In this document: piece after piece, positions 25,496 to 33,786 of the stretch
How positions within the stretch are numbered: position 1 is the first letter of the stretch
How the letters are laid out: the number at the start of each line of letters is the position of its first letter
Source: Caldilineaceae bacterium
GTDB taxonomy: Bacteria > Chloroflexota > Anaerolineae > Caldilineales > Caldilineaceae
Assembly (NCBI GenBank): GCA_022827195.1
Contig: JAJDTL010000045.1
Location: forward strand, 1 to 64,000
Length of the DNA stretch: 64,000 nucleotides
Direction of reading: 5' to 3'
Made by a program: the position numbers and the translations under genes
The notes under the pieces: generated by a model
What the model was told of the DNA's origin: nothing
Databases searched by the model: none
What the model saw: only the letters and a program-made list of their open reading frames with translations

Positions 25496-27106
25496 TCAGA
25501 TCAGCTGAAAGGCGAACAGCTGGGTCTTGCTCATCCGAAAAGCCAGCGAAATCGGCTGTCCCGAAAACCGGCCAATGTTTGCCTCGCCGCGCCATGTCAC
25601 CCGCCTGTCCACACTGTCGTCACAAATCGGGTCCGCGTCAGCAAAAGTGTATCCCGCCAGCGGCTGGCCCCCGGCATCGCGCAGTTCCACCAGGACCGAG
25701 CCCGCCTCCCGGCACTTCAAATTCAGCGACAGTTGGCTGCCTTCGATGACCATCTCAATCGTGGCGAACTCTCCCAATTCGTCGGCTTCGAGCGCAGCCA
25801 ACCGTCCTTCCTTCCACGTTGCCCAGCCGGGCGCGCCAAATGGCTCGCTGCCGCGCGGGAACTTGTGCGCGTGAACATAGCCAACCACCGGCACAGCAAT
25901 TCGTCCTCCCGACAGAGGAACCAGTCCCTGGCTGGTGCTGATGTCCCCACCGTTCCAACCCCCCATCTCTCCCCGGCCAACCACAGGCCCGGCGCTCGGC
26001 ACCCATTGCCAGTTGATGCCGTCGACGCTGGAAGCCATATAAACCTCCCGGCTGTCGTCCAGCCTGTGGTAGATGGCTGGAAACATCAGGTGCGTATTTC
26101 CGCTGCCGGGATATATGACCTTGGCGTTGGTGTAAACGTCATCGGAGGGGTGGCGCTCCAGCGGGGCCTGCAGCACCGTATCCGGTGTCGAAGGCCAGTA
26201 GCGAAAGTCCTCCGTCTCGGCGCGCCCCACACAGCGCCGTCCGTACCTCCATGTGCGGAAATACCCAACGTACCGTCCCAGCGAAGCATCCCAATAGGCC
26301 GTATTCAGCGTGTCGCTGAAATGGACCATCAGCGGCTCGGTCAGCCCCGTCCAGTGCAGTCCGTCGGGCGAGACCGCCCCCGCCATCCAGTTCACCTGCG
26401 GCCGCCGCTCCCGGTCGAGATGGCCGGTCGCTCCCAACAGCCGGCCCGACTGCCCGCTGTTTCGCGCCGTCATCGGGTCCAGGTCTTCTCCAAAGCGCTC
26501 AGCCATCTTCGCACGCCAGGCGGCGGCGTCCGACTCTTCGGCAGAACCCATGTAGATGAGTTTATAGCGCTCGGCCGGCGGCGCGCTCGGGTCTTTGAAT
26601 ACGCTGCCGCCGTGCAGACCGTTCGGGCTCAGTTCGCGGCCGTAGACGATGTTCGTTCTCTCCTCACCGTGGTAAGAGGCCAGGCCGAGCGCAGGCTTTC
26701 GCCAGTTGAACCCGTCGTCGGACTCGGCATAGCACATCAGGTTGCCGTGACCCTTAGGCCAGCCGACGTCCAGACCCCTGAAGTGGTCCTCCGGTACGCA
26801 CTCATACCACGCCCGGTAAACGCCCTCGTCATACAGAACGGTGTTGATATGATAGGTGTACTCCCACGGCTTGTCGCGCGCCATGTTCGGCCCAACCGTC
26901 TCCTCCGCCGGCTGAGCCTGCAAACGTATCCCGTAGGGCGCCTCGGGCCTTCCAACGGTGTTTTCCGGCGCCGGCTCCCAAACACCCACGCGATCAGCGT
27001 CCGCGTACCAGCCGACGAATCCGGCCTTCACAAAACGCCAGTCCACAAAACATTGCGGCCCCTCAGGCCGCATCGGTTCTAGTTGACCTTCGACCGGAGT
27101 GCGCAT
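25496..27106 (-). CDS. Beta-propeller glycosidase-like protein, paralog 3
   Basis: 536 aa, no signal peptide. Motifs in order: LMCYAESDDGFNWRKP, GGSVFKDPSAPPAERYKLIYMG, GAVSPDGLHWTGLTEPLMV, VYTNAKVIYPGSGNTHLMFP, YMASSVDGINW and a final RRVTWRGEANIGRFSGQPISLAFRMSKTQLFAF. These are the same blades as in the genes at 21388 and 23176. GGGGGAAGGG sits before ATG 27106. It directly follows the Dpp-type permeases, so a small oligosaccharide or glycoside imported by that system could be its substrate. Family membership by visible motif only. Confidence 0.75.
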   Translation of the reverse strand: MRTPVEGQLEPMRPEGPQCFVDWRFVKAGFVGWYADADRVGVWEPAPENTVGRPEAPYGIRLQAQPAEETVGPNMARDKPWEYTYHINTVLYDEGVYRAWYECVPEDHFRGLDVGWPKGHGNLMCYAESDDGFNWRKPALGLASYHGEERTNIVYGRELSPNGLHGGSVFKDPSAPPAERYKLIYMGSAEESDAAAWRAKMAERFGEDLDPMTARNSGQSGRLLGATGHLDRERRPQVNWMAGAVSPDGLHWTGLTEPLMVHFSDTLNTAYWDASLGRYVGYFRTWRYGRRCVGRAETEDFRYWPSTPDTVLQAPLERHPSDDVYTNAKVIYPGSGNTHLMFPAIYHRLDDSREVYMASSVDGINWQWVPSAGPVVGRGEMGGWNGGDISTSQGLVPLSGGRIAVPVVGYVHAHKFPRGSEPFGAPGWATWKEGRLAALEADELGEFATIEMVIEGSQLSLNLKCREAGSVLVELRDAGGQPLAGYTFADADPICDDSVDRRVTWRGEANIGRFSGQPISLAFRMSKTQLFAFQLI

Positions 27107-27183
27107 CCCTTCCCCCTACGGCATACAATAGGACATCAAACGACACATTCCGCTGACCACTGAAAGTTTTCCAACTGGCAACC

Positions 27184-27212
27184 GACCACTGACCACTGAC
27201 CACTGACCACTG
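27184..27212. repeat. Heptamer array, four GACCACT units
   Basis: GACCACT repeats exactly four times at 7-bp intervals in the 124-bp spacer between a propeller gene and the Dpp-type permease. Single related units (TGACCACTG at 27154, ACTGGCAACCGGCAACTG after it) flank the array. Confidence 0.85.
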
Positions 27213-27230
27213 GCAACCGGCAACTGCCCT

Positions 27231-28157
27231 TCAGCGTTCAATCGCCATCGGATCTGCCGCGTCGCGCAGACCGTCGCCAATGAAGTTGACCGCCAGCACA
27301 GTCATGAAAATCAGAACCGCAGGCGGGATCCAGCGCCACCACATCTCTCGCAGCACGGGCAGCTGCATCGCATGCGTCAACATGCTGCCCCAACTTGGCG
27401 TCGGCTCCTGTACGCCCAGCCCCAGAAAGCTCAGCGTCGCCTCCGTCATGATCGCGCCCACCAGCCCCAGCGTCCCGCTGACGATGATCGGGGCCAGCGT
27501 GCCGGGCAGAATGTGCCTGAACACGATACCCGGCCAGCGCACGCCCACGGCCCGCGCCGCCAGCACATAGTCGGTCTCGCGCAAGGAGAGAAACATCGAG
27601 CGCACAACGCGCGACATGCCCGGCCAGCCGAAAATGCCCAGCACGATCATCACGTTGTAAATGCTTGGCTCCAGGAAGGCGGTAACCGTAATTATCAGAA
27701 TGAACGAAGGGAACAGCATCACAGCCTCGGTGAAGCGCTGCAAAATCGTGTCAATCGCCCCGCCAAAGTAGCCCGAGATTCCCCCAATAATGACCGCGAT
27801 CACGATCGTAATTCCAACAACAACGAATCCGACCGACAACGAGATGCGCGCGCCATAAACCAGGCGCGCCCACATATCGCGCCCGATGCCGTCAGTGCCC
27901 AGGATATGCTTGGCGCTTGGGGCGTTGTTGATCTCCCCGAAGTTCGGTTCGCTCGGGTCCACACCCAGTGCCGAGACCGGCGCGAAAATCGCCAGAACCA
28001 GCAGAATACTCACCACCACGATGCCCGCCACGGCCGGTTTGTGACGCCAGAAGCGCCGCCTCAGCCGGGCCCACGTACTCCCGCTGCGCGTCTTGCGAAC
28101 GCCAAGCTCCAGGTCCAGCTCGGCACTCTTCGGATCGGGCCGAGAAGACTGACTCAT
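27231..28157 (-). CDS. Peptide/oligosaccharide ABC transporter permease (DppC/OppC type)
   Basis: 308 aa. The cytoplasmic N-terminus leads to a first helix (about 40-60), and LTEATLSFLGLGVQEPTPSWGSML is the hallmark near the C-terminus of DppC-type subunits. Its ATG overlaps the stop of the DppB-type gene by four bases, with GGAGG upstream. Works with the permease at 28154 and the binding protein at 29243; the ATPases (DppD/F type) are absent from the window. Confidence 0.93.
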   Translation of the reverse strand: MSQSSRPDPKSAELDLELGVRKTRSGSTWARLRRRFWRHKPAVAGIVVVSILLVLAIFAPVSALGVDPSEPNFGEINNAPSAKHILGTDGIGRDMWARLVYGARISLSVGFVVVGITIVIAVIIGGISGYFGGAIDTILQRFTEAVMLFPSFILIITVTAFLEPSIYNVMIVLGIFGWPGMSRVVRSMFLSLRETDYVLAARAVGVRWPGIVFRHILPGTLAPIIVSGTLGLVGAIMTEATLSFLGLGVQEPTPSWGSMLTHAMQLPVLREMWWRWIPPAVLIFMTVLAVNFIGDGLRDAADPMAIER

Positions 28158-29143
28158 GCCTGCCTCCCCGCCGTGATCCTGATGCGCGGGTCCACCCAGC
28201 CTATGGCTATATCCGCAAACAGGCTTGCCAGCAGCACCAGGCCCCCGTTCAGAATCAGACCGCCCAAAAGGACAGGATAGTTATAGTGGAGCGCCGCGTT
28301 CAGGCTATAGCTGCCAACCCCCGGCCAGCTGAAGACATACTCGACGATGAACGAGCCGCCGATCAGCTCAGGCAGCCCCAGCACCACGCCCGTAACAAGC
28401 GGCAAGGACGCATTGCGTAGCACGTGACGAAACCGCACCACTCTCTCTCGCAGACCTTTCGCGCGCGATGTTCGTACATAGTCCGAGTTAAGGACCTCAA
28501 GAATCGTAGCACGCATCAGACGCTGGGTCGCCGCGATTCCGGCCAGGCTCAAAACAGCCACCGGCAACACCATGTGATGGATCGATTGCAATATGGTGGG
28601 GTTCTCTACGCCTATCGGCTTTTCATGCCCGACCGGGAAGATCGGAAGAGCCAGCGCAAACAGATAGAGCAGAAAGATCGCAAAGACAAAGAGCGGCGTC
28701 GATATCCAGATCAGCCCGAACGCTGTGAGCACGTGGTCGAGTGCCGAATACTGTCTGAAGGCGCTCGCCATCCCCAGCATTACGCCCACCGCGACATAGA
28801 TGAGCAGGGCCGTTCCCTGCAGCTTCAGGCTCATCGGCCATCGCTGCGTCAACTCCGTCAGTACGGGTGCCCCAGTGACCAGGTCTGTGCCCAGGTTTTG
28901 AAAGACCACCAGCTCCTTTACCCAGATGAAGTATCTCACGTAGGGCGGCTTGTCAAAGCCGTAGCGCGCTCTCAGCCGTTCCCGCTCTTCCGGCTCGAGC
29001 CGGATCCCGAACGCCGTATCAGGCGGCACCAGCGCATCCACAAACTCACCCGGCGCCAGCTCGATCATCGTAAAGGTGATCGCGGTCATCAAGAGCAAGA
29101 GCGGAATGATGTAAATGAGCCGTCGGAAAATGTACCCAATCAT
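28154..29143 (-). CDS. Peptide/oligosaccharide ABC transporter permease (DppB/OppB type)
   Basis: 329 aa from ATG 29143, chosen because GAAAGG lies seven bases upstream; an upstream TTG at 29161 lacks a site. The first helix IFRRLIYIIPLLLLMTAITF and the GLPELIGGSFIVEYVFSWPGVG motif are typical of DppB. In many environmental genomes such systems carry plant or algal oligosaccharides rather than peptides, which would fit the propeller genes directly downstream. Confidence 0.93.
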   Translation of the reverse strand: MIGYIFRRLIYIIPLLLLMTAITFTMIELAPGEFVDALVPPDTAFGIRLEPEERERLRARYGFDKPPYVRYFIWVKELVVFQNLGTDLVTGAPVLTELTQRWPMSLKLQGTALLIYVAVGVMLGMASAFRQYSALDHVLTAFGLIWISTPLFVFAIFLLYLFALALPIFPVGHEKPIGVENPTILQSIHHMVLPVAVLSLAGIAATQRLMRATILEVLNSDYVRTSRAKGLRERVVRFRHVLRNASLPLVTGVVLGLPELIGGSFIVEYVFSWPGVGSYSLNAALHYNYPVLLGGLILNGGLVLLASLFADIAIGWVDPRIRITAGRQA

Positions 29144-29173
29144 GGTGAACCCTTTCACCAATGGCTCGCAGGG

Positions 29174-29200
29174 AGCAGAAAGCGGGGGCTGCTTTCCGCT
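29174..29200 (-). promoter_or_regulatory. Intercistronic stem-loop after a solute-binding-protein gene
   Basis: Arms AGCAGAAAGC (29174) and GCTTTCCGCT (29191) pair at nine of ten positions around a seven-base loop. Located between the family-5 binding protein and the DppB-type permease, as in the other ABC operons here. Confidence 0.55.
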
Positions 29201-29242
29201 GCCTGCTATCCACTTTCCATACTACCCACTTCCCTCTGCCGT

Positions 29243-31009
29243 CTATGCCTTTGACCAGGTCCAGGCATTCGACTTCGTGCAGAACACGTCGAAGTTCCAC
29301 AACACCGTATCGGGATTGTCCACCCCAACGATGTCGTCCTTGTGCGAGATCCAGCGGTTGTAGCGCGCCAGCGTCATCCACGAGGTCCCCTCATTCGCCG
29401 TGCGCTCCTGGATCAGCTTCAGCAGCTCCGACTTGCGCTCCGGTGTTGCGGCCCGGTACTCCTCCAGCGCCTCTTGCGCCCAATCGGGATGGAATCCCAT
29501 CAGATTGCCGGCTTTTGGCGAGCGCCCCTCGGCATACTCGCCGTACTCGTTGCCGTCCGCGTCCACCCAAACAGGGTCGTCATACTGGCCGGGCCACACA
29601 GTAACCGAAGGAATGCCCCATGAGCCGTCATACCAGATGTCGACGTTGCCTGTGTAGTAATACTCGGTCAACGCCGGCCCCTGTAACACCTTGGGCGTCG
29701 CCTTGATGCCGACCTGCCCCAGCATCGCCGCGATCGCAGGCAGCAGCTCCGCCGTCAGCGGGTCGGTGTAGTCGGTCAGCAGGTCGATTTCCTGGTTCGG
29801 GTCCCAGCCGGCCTCCTCCAACAGCCGCTTCGCCTCCTCCGGATTGTAGGGGTTGTGGTCAAAGCCTTCGGTGCCCGGTCCCATCTGCCGCCACGCGATG
29901 CAGGCCTCGTCCAGCACCTGGGCGCACAGCACCGAACGGTCCAGCGCCATGTCGATCGCCTTGAATACGCGCACGTCATTCAGATAGGGCTGGTTCCAAT
30001 TGTACCGCAGCATACGCACGTAGTAGTCGGGCGTGTCGTACGTCTGCGTTCCCGCCACCGCCGCCATGCTCGGCACGTATGCCGCATCGTTGGTCGCCAT
30101 CACGTCAACCTCACCGCGCTCAAACGCCACCAGACAGGCGTCGGCGCTGCCGTAGGTGATGAACTCGACCGCGTCTAGTTGCGGTTCCGGCCCGTGGTAC
30201 AAAGGATTCTTCACGTACCGCATGAAGACTTCCTTCTCACCCTTCTCGTAGATGTAAGGGCCCGTCCCTACCTGCAGCTCCGGATCGAGCATGATCGGCG
30301 TCTCGAAGTCACGCAAGGCGGTGCGCGCTTCCTTGTCCTCGAAGATCTTGCCGTAGATGTGCCAAGGCAGTGTCTGCTGACCACCGACAATGTTCCAGAT
30401 TGCATCGCTCCACGGCTCGAGCATCTCTACGCGGAACGTGTAGTCGTCCTCGAGAATAAGCCCTTCCGGCAACTCCTCCGTCGACCCGATCCAGTAGTCC
30501 TTCACGCCTTTGACCAGCTGCAGCGCCGACTCGACACCCTTGGCCGCGCTCGTGTCCGGCGTAATCGCCATCAACGTCGTGCCCCACACATCCTGCGCCG
30601 TGACAGGCTCGCCGTCACTCCACTGCAGGCCCTCCCGGATCTTGACCGTAAACCCCGTGAAGTCGTCATTGTACTCCGCCGACTCCGCCAGGTTCAGTTC
30701 AAGCTCCAGGTTGGCGTTGCGGAAAAACGGCCCTTCGTGGCTCATCTTGACAAGAGGTGTGTGGTTAACGCCGCCGGCCATCGTCCATGGGAACTGTTTA
30801 CCGATGTAGCCCGTATCCCAGTGTCCCCAGCGCAACACATTTTCTTCCATCGCCGGTTCCGCTGCGGTCTCCGACTCGCTTGCCGCCGGCGCTTCTGCTG
30901 CCGGCGCCTCGGCCTCTGGCCCAGTCCCGCAGGCCGCCAAAAGAAGTCCCCCCGTAGTTACACCGGTGAACCTCAAGAAATCACGACGGGAAAATCTGCG
31001 ACGTTCCAT
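29243..31009 (-). CDS. ABC transporter substrate-binding lipoprotein (family 5)
   Basis: 588 aa. MERRRFSRRDFLRFTG is a twin-arginine signal and LLLAAC a lipobox, followed by a Glu/Ala-rich linker. The body shows the DppA/OppA-type plan (TVKIREGLQWSDGEPVTAQDVWGT, NPYNPEEAKRLLEEAGWDPNQEIDLL, a C-terminal RYNRWISHKDDIVGVDNPDTVLWNFDVF). AAGGAGAG lies nine bases before ATG 31009. It captures peptides or, in many relatives, oligosaccharides for the permeases downstream. Confidence 0.93.
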   Translation of the reverse strand: MERRRFSRRDFLRFTGVTTGGLLLAACGTGPEAEAPAAEAPAASESETAAEPAMEENVLRWGHWDTGYIGKQFPWTMAGGVNHTPLVKMSHEGPFFRNANLELELNLAESAEYNDDFTGFTVKIREGLQWSDGEPVTAQDVWGTTLMAITPDTSAAKGVESALQLVKGVKDYWIGSTEELPEGLILEDDYTFRVEMLEPWSDAIWNIVGGQQTLPWHIYGKIFEDKEARTALRDFETPIMLDPELQVGTGPYIYEKGEKEVFMRYVKNPLYHGPEPQLDAVEFITYGSADACLVAFERGEVDVMATNDAAYVPSMAAVAGTQTYDTPDYYVRMLRYNWNQPYLNDVRVFKAIDMALDRSVLCAQVLDEACIAWRQMGPGTEGFDHNPYNPEEAKRLLEEAGWDPNQEIDLLTDYTDPLTAELLPAIAAMLGQVGIKATPKVLQGPALTEYYYTGNVDIWYDGSWGIPSVTVWPGQYDDPVWVDADGNEYGEYAEGRSPKAGNLMGFHPDWAQEALEEYRAATPERKSELLKLIQERTANEGTSWMTLARYNRWISHKDDIVGVDNPDTVLWNFDVFCTKSNAWTWSKA

Positions 31010-31109
31010 GGTTCAGTCTCTCCTTCCTCCTTCTGGAGGCAAATTGGGCATCTGGCGATTCCCAAGAAGACGAAGCAACCACGAGCTTAAACCGCAAAAC
31101 TCGGGGCGC

Positions 31110-31141
31110 CCCGGCATTTGCCCGTAAAGGGAAATGCCGGG
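31110..31141 (-). promoter_or_regulatory. Stem-loop after the orphan solute-binding-protein gene
   Basis: CCCGGCATTT-G-CCC (31110-31123) pairs with GGGAAATGCCGGG (31129-31141) with one bulged G and a GTAAA loop. It lies 15 bp after the stop of the binding-protein gene at 31156 (minus strand). No T tract follows. Confidence 0.75.
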
Positions 31142-31155
31142 ACAGCCCTGTCCTG

Positions 31156-32634
31156 TTAGCAGTCGGGATGCTGCACGCCCAGACTTGCCAGCTCAGCGCA
31201 AGCCTGTCCCTCCTTTTCCGTCGGTGTGTAGTTCTTGAATACCCCGGCATAGCCGGCGTCGGCCACGATCTGCTCGGCCTCGGCCTGCGCAGCTGCCAGC
31301 GCCTCTTCAATCGTCATCTCACCGGCCATGTACTTGCCCACATTCGAGGCAAAAGCAAACTCGGCCTCCGGCCACCAGGCCTCGCTCGGCCGCGGCACCA
31401 TGATCTCCATCTGACCCAGGTTGATCGGGAAATATGGATACATGGCAGCGTAATCCGAGTCGGAGCAGTCCGAGATGCGATAGCACCACTGCTGCTCTTC
31501 GGCCAGGATCTTGGCGTTCGACTTTCCCTGCATGAACTGGATGTATGCCCAGGCCGCGTCCTTGTTCTGGCTATGGGCGTTGATCGCCCAGCCGCCCGCG
31601 CCGGCCATCGTGCCGCGATGAATCTCGCCCGTCTCAGGGTCTTCCCAGCCGGGAATCAGCGCCCAGCCCAGGTTTTCCGCCATCGGCGAACGCGAAGGAT
31701 CCATCAGGTTGGAAATGGCCCAGTTCTCGGTGATGTACATCGCCACCTTGCCCTGCATGGCGTTGAGCATCACATCGTCGGTGAAATATCCTTCCTTGCC
31801 GGGAGGCTGCGCAGCGAGGAACTCCTCGCTGGTGAAGAAGCCGAGCGCATCCTGCATTTCAGGCGTATTGAAGGTCGGGTTCCAGTCGCCGTCAAAGAGT
31901 GACGCGCCGCGCGAGAACGCGAAGCCGATCAACAGGTCGCCCATCAGTGATGAGGGGTTGCCGTAACGGTGGTTGAATCCCCACAACCCTTCATCGGGAC
32001 GGGTGAAGAATGTGCCGATGTCGAGGTACTGACCCCACGTCTCCGGCACCTGCAGGTCGTATCCGTACTCCTCCTTGAACGCGGCCTGCTCATCCGGATC
32101 GTTGAACAGGTCCATGCGGTAGGCCAGCATGCCGACCGCCGCAAACTGCGGAATCACGTAGAACGTCTCGTTGTATGTGCCCAGCACGGCCAGCGAACGC
32201 AGCGGGTAATCGTCTAGCGCAATCTCGCCCGAGTCGTTGGCAATGTAGTCCGACAGATCCTCCAGGCAGCCCTGCGACACGAACAGGCCATACCACGGAC
32301 CGTCAAGCCACATGACGTCGTAGAGATCGCTGCCCGACTGACACATGGTTGTCACCTTAGCAACATAGTCGGTGAACGGTGGGAAATCCGCCTGCAGGTC
32401 AACCCCCGTTGCCGCGGCAAAGTCCGGATCCAGGCGTTCATGCTGCGTTCCCAGGGCAGGCAGAGCATCGCCGATGCTGCCGACGCGCAGCGTAGTTCCC
32501 GCCAGCGGCATATCATCATCGCCCATCATGTCGTCCCCGGAATCTGCCGGCGCGACAGGCGCAGCACAGCCGACCACTATGAGGCTCAGGCAGGCGATGA
32601 AAACAACAAGCGACTGAATACGAGTTCGTTTCAT
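31156..32634 (-). CDS. ABC transporter sugar-binding lipoprotein (family 1), without adjacent permeases
   Basis: 492 aa. A Sec lipoprotein signal (LVVFIACLSLIVVGC) is followed by an Asp-rich linker. The body is the family-1 sugar-binding fold (YVAKVTTMCQSGSDLYDVMWLDGPWY, NMAGAGGWAIN-like AGAGGWAINAHSQNKDAAWAY). AAGGAG lies ahead of ATG 32634. The genes next to it are a PEP-mutase-family enzyme and a family-5 system, and no MalF/MalG pair directly follows; the nearest unpaired permeases are at 19570-21377. The last 60 residues contain several Cys and an Ala-rich helix. Confidence 0.92.
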   Translation of the reverse strand: MKRTRIQSLVVFIACLSLIVVGCAAPVAPADSGDDMMGDDDMPLAGTTLRVGSIGDALPALGTQHERLDPDFAAATGVDLQADFPPFTDYVAKVTTMCQSGSDLYDVMWLDGPWYGLFVSQGCLEDLSDYIANDSGEIALDDYPLRSLAVLGTYNETFYVIPQFAAVGMLAYRMDLFNDPDEQAAFKEEYGYDLQVPETWGQYLDIGTFFTRPDEGLWGFNHRYGNPSSLMGDLLIGFAFSRGASLFDGDWNPTFNTPEMQDALGFFTSEEFLAAQPPGKEGYFTDDVMLNAMQGKVAMYITENWAISNLMDPSRSPMAENLGWALIPGWEDPETGEIHRGTMAGAGGWAINAHSQNKDAAWAYIQFMQGKSNAKILAEEQQWCYRISDCSDSDYAAMYPYFPINLGQMEIMVPRPSEAWWPEAEFAFASNVGKYMAGEMTIEEALAAAQAEAEQIVADAGYAGVFKNYTPTEKEGQACAELASLGVQHPDC

Positions 32635-32833
32635 CGGAGTTCTCCTTGTACGAAGAGTGTGGTTCCTACGACCGCTTACGACCGACAGTATGGAATCGCC
32701 GTACTATCCCGGAGTGCCGGTCAAACATGCGCGACTGTGTGTCTTTCCCACCTCCTTTCCCAAGCCCAACGCGTGGTGAACTGTGGACTAAGGCACGCGT
32801 AATCTGCCTGGCCGTCCGGCCGACATAGCAAAA

Positions 32834-33679
32834 TCAGGGGATCTTGTAGCGGCGCCAGAGATCACCGTACTTCTCCAGGCCGACGATGTCGAAGAACTCC
32901 TCGTCGTTGATCATCTTGTCCTGCACCGCGTTCCAGTCCCCCGTGTCCTTGAGCGCCTTCAGCCCGTCGACGAGCCCCCGCCCTGCCATGTATAGCGACA
33001 CCAGCGACCCGATCACCATCTGACACCCGGCCTTCTCGAACTCCTTGATCGCGATCGGCTCGACCGTGGCGAAAATGCCAACGAGCGGGGCCTTGATTCT
33101 GTCAGCAAAATAGTCCAGCTCCTCGACGGTCAGCGCCATAACAAAGATGGCATCGGCTCCGGCCTCAGCATAGGCGTTGCTTCGGTCCACAACCTGGTCG
33201 ATCATATTCTCGCGGTAATAGGTGTCGAGATCAGTCGTCGCAATAACATCCGAACGCACGATGATCTTGAAGTTCGGATCGTAGCGGGCGTCGAGCGCGG
33301 CGCGTATCTTGCCGCACATCTCCTCTTCGCTGATCAGTTCGCTGCGCGGGATGCCGGCCAGAAAGGGGCACTTCGACGGCAGCGCCTGGTCGTCTATGTG
33401 CACGCCGGCCAGGCCGATCGCTTCGAAATCGCGCACCGCATCCATCATGCTGATCGCGTTGCCGTATCCCTCCTCCATGTCGGCAATGACCGGCACATCG
33501 ACCGCCTTCACAATATTGCGCGCGATCATCAACCGCTCGGTCTTGGGCATCAAGGCCAGGTCCGGCTGACCGAGAAAGGTCGCCTCGGTGGCGAAACTGC
33601 CGATGTAGACTGCATTAAAACCGGCCCGCTCCACCAGCACCGCCGACAGCGCGTCGTGCGCCCCGATGGCAACCACCAT
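32834..33679 (-). CDS. Isocitrate lyase / PEP mutase family enzyme
   Basis: 281 aa from ATG 33679, but translation probably begins upstream: the frame before it reads RLQTLIDNGE, the usual N-terminal helix of the family, and an AAAGGAGGGA site sits eight bases before an in-frame ATC at 33724; no ATG, GTG or TTG exists there. GAHDALSAVLVERAGFNAVYIG and VPVIADMEEGYGNA are the barrel motifs. The metal-binding pair is Asp-Met-Glu where most members have Asp-x-Asp, and the catalytic-loop Cys is in SKCPFLAG instead of KKCGH. Likely a C-C lyase or phosphomutase relative with a changed substrate. Sits between a Gfo/Idh gene and an ABC binding protein. Confidence 0.85.
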   Translation of the reverse strand: MVVAIGAHDALSAVLVERAGFNAVYIGSFATEATFLGQPDLALMPKTERLMIARNIVKAVDVPVIADMEEGYGNAISMMDAVRDFEAIGLAGVHIDDQALPSKCPFLAGIPRSELISEEEMCGKIRAALDARYDPNFKIIVRSDVIATTDLDTYYRENMIDQVVDRSNAYAEAGADAIFVMALTVEELDYFADRIKAPLVGIFATVEPIAIKEFEKAGCQMVIGSLVSLYMAGRGLVDGLKALKDTGDWNAVQDKMINDEEFFDIVGLEKYGDLWRRYKIP

Positions 33680-33786
33680 CTCTCCGTTGTCGATGAGCGT
33701 CTGTAATCGATCAGGCCCTCGGATTTTGGGTCCCTCCTTTCAACGACCGCGGGCTGTCAGTAGCCTGTTCGCCGCGGATTCAGTTT

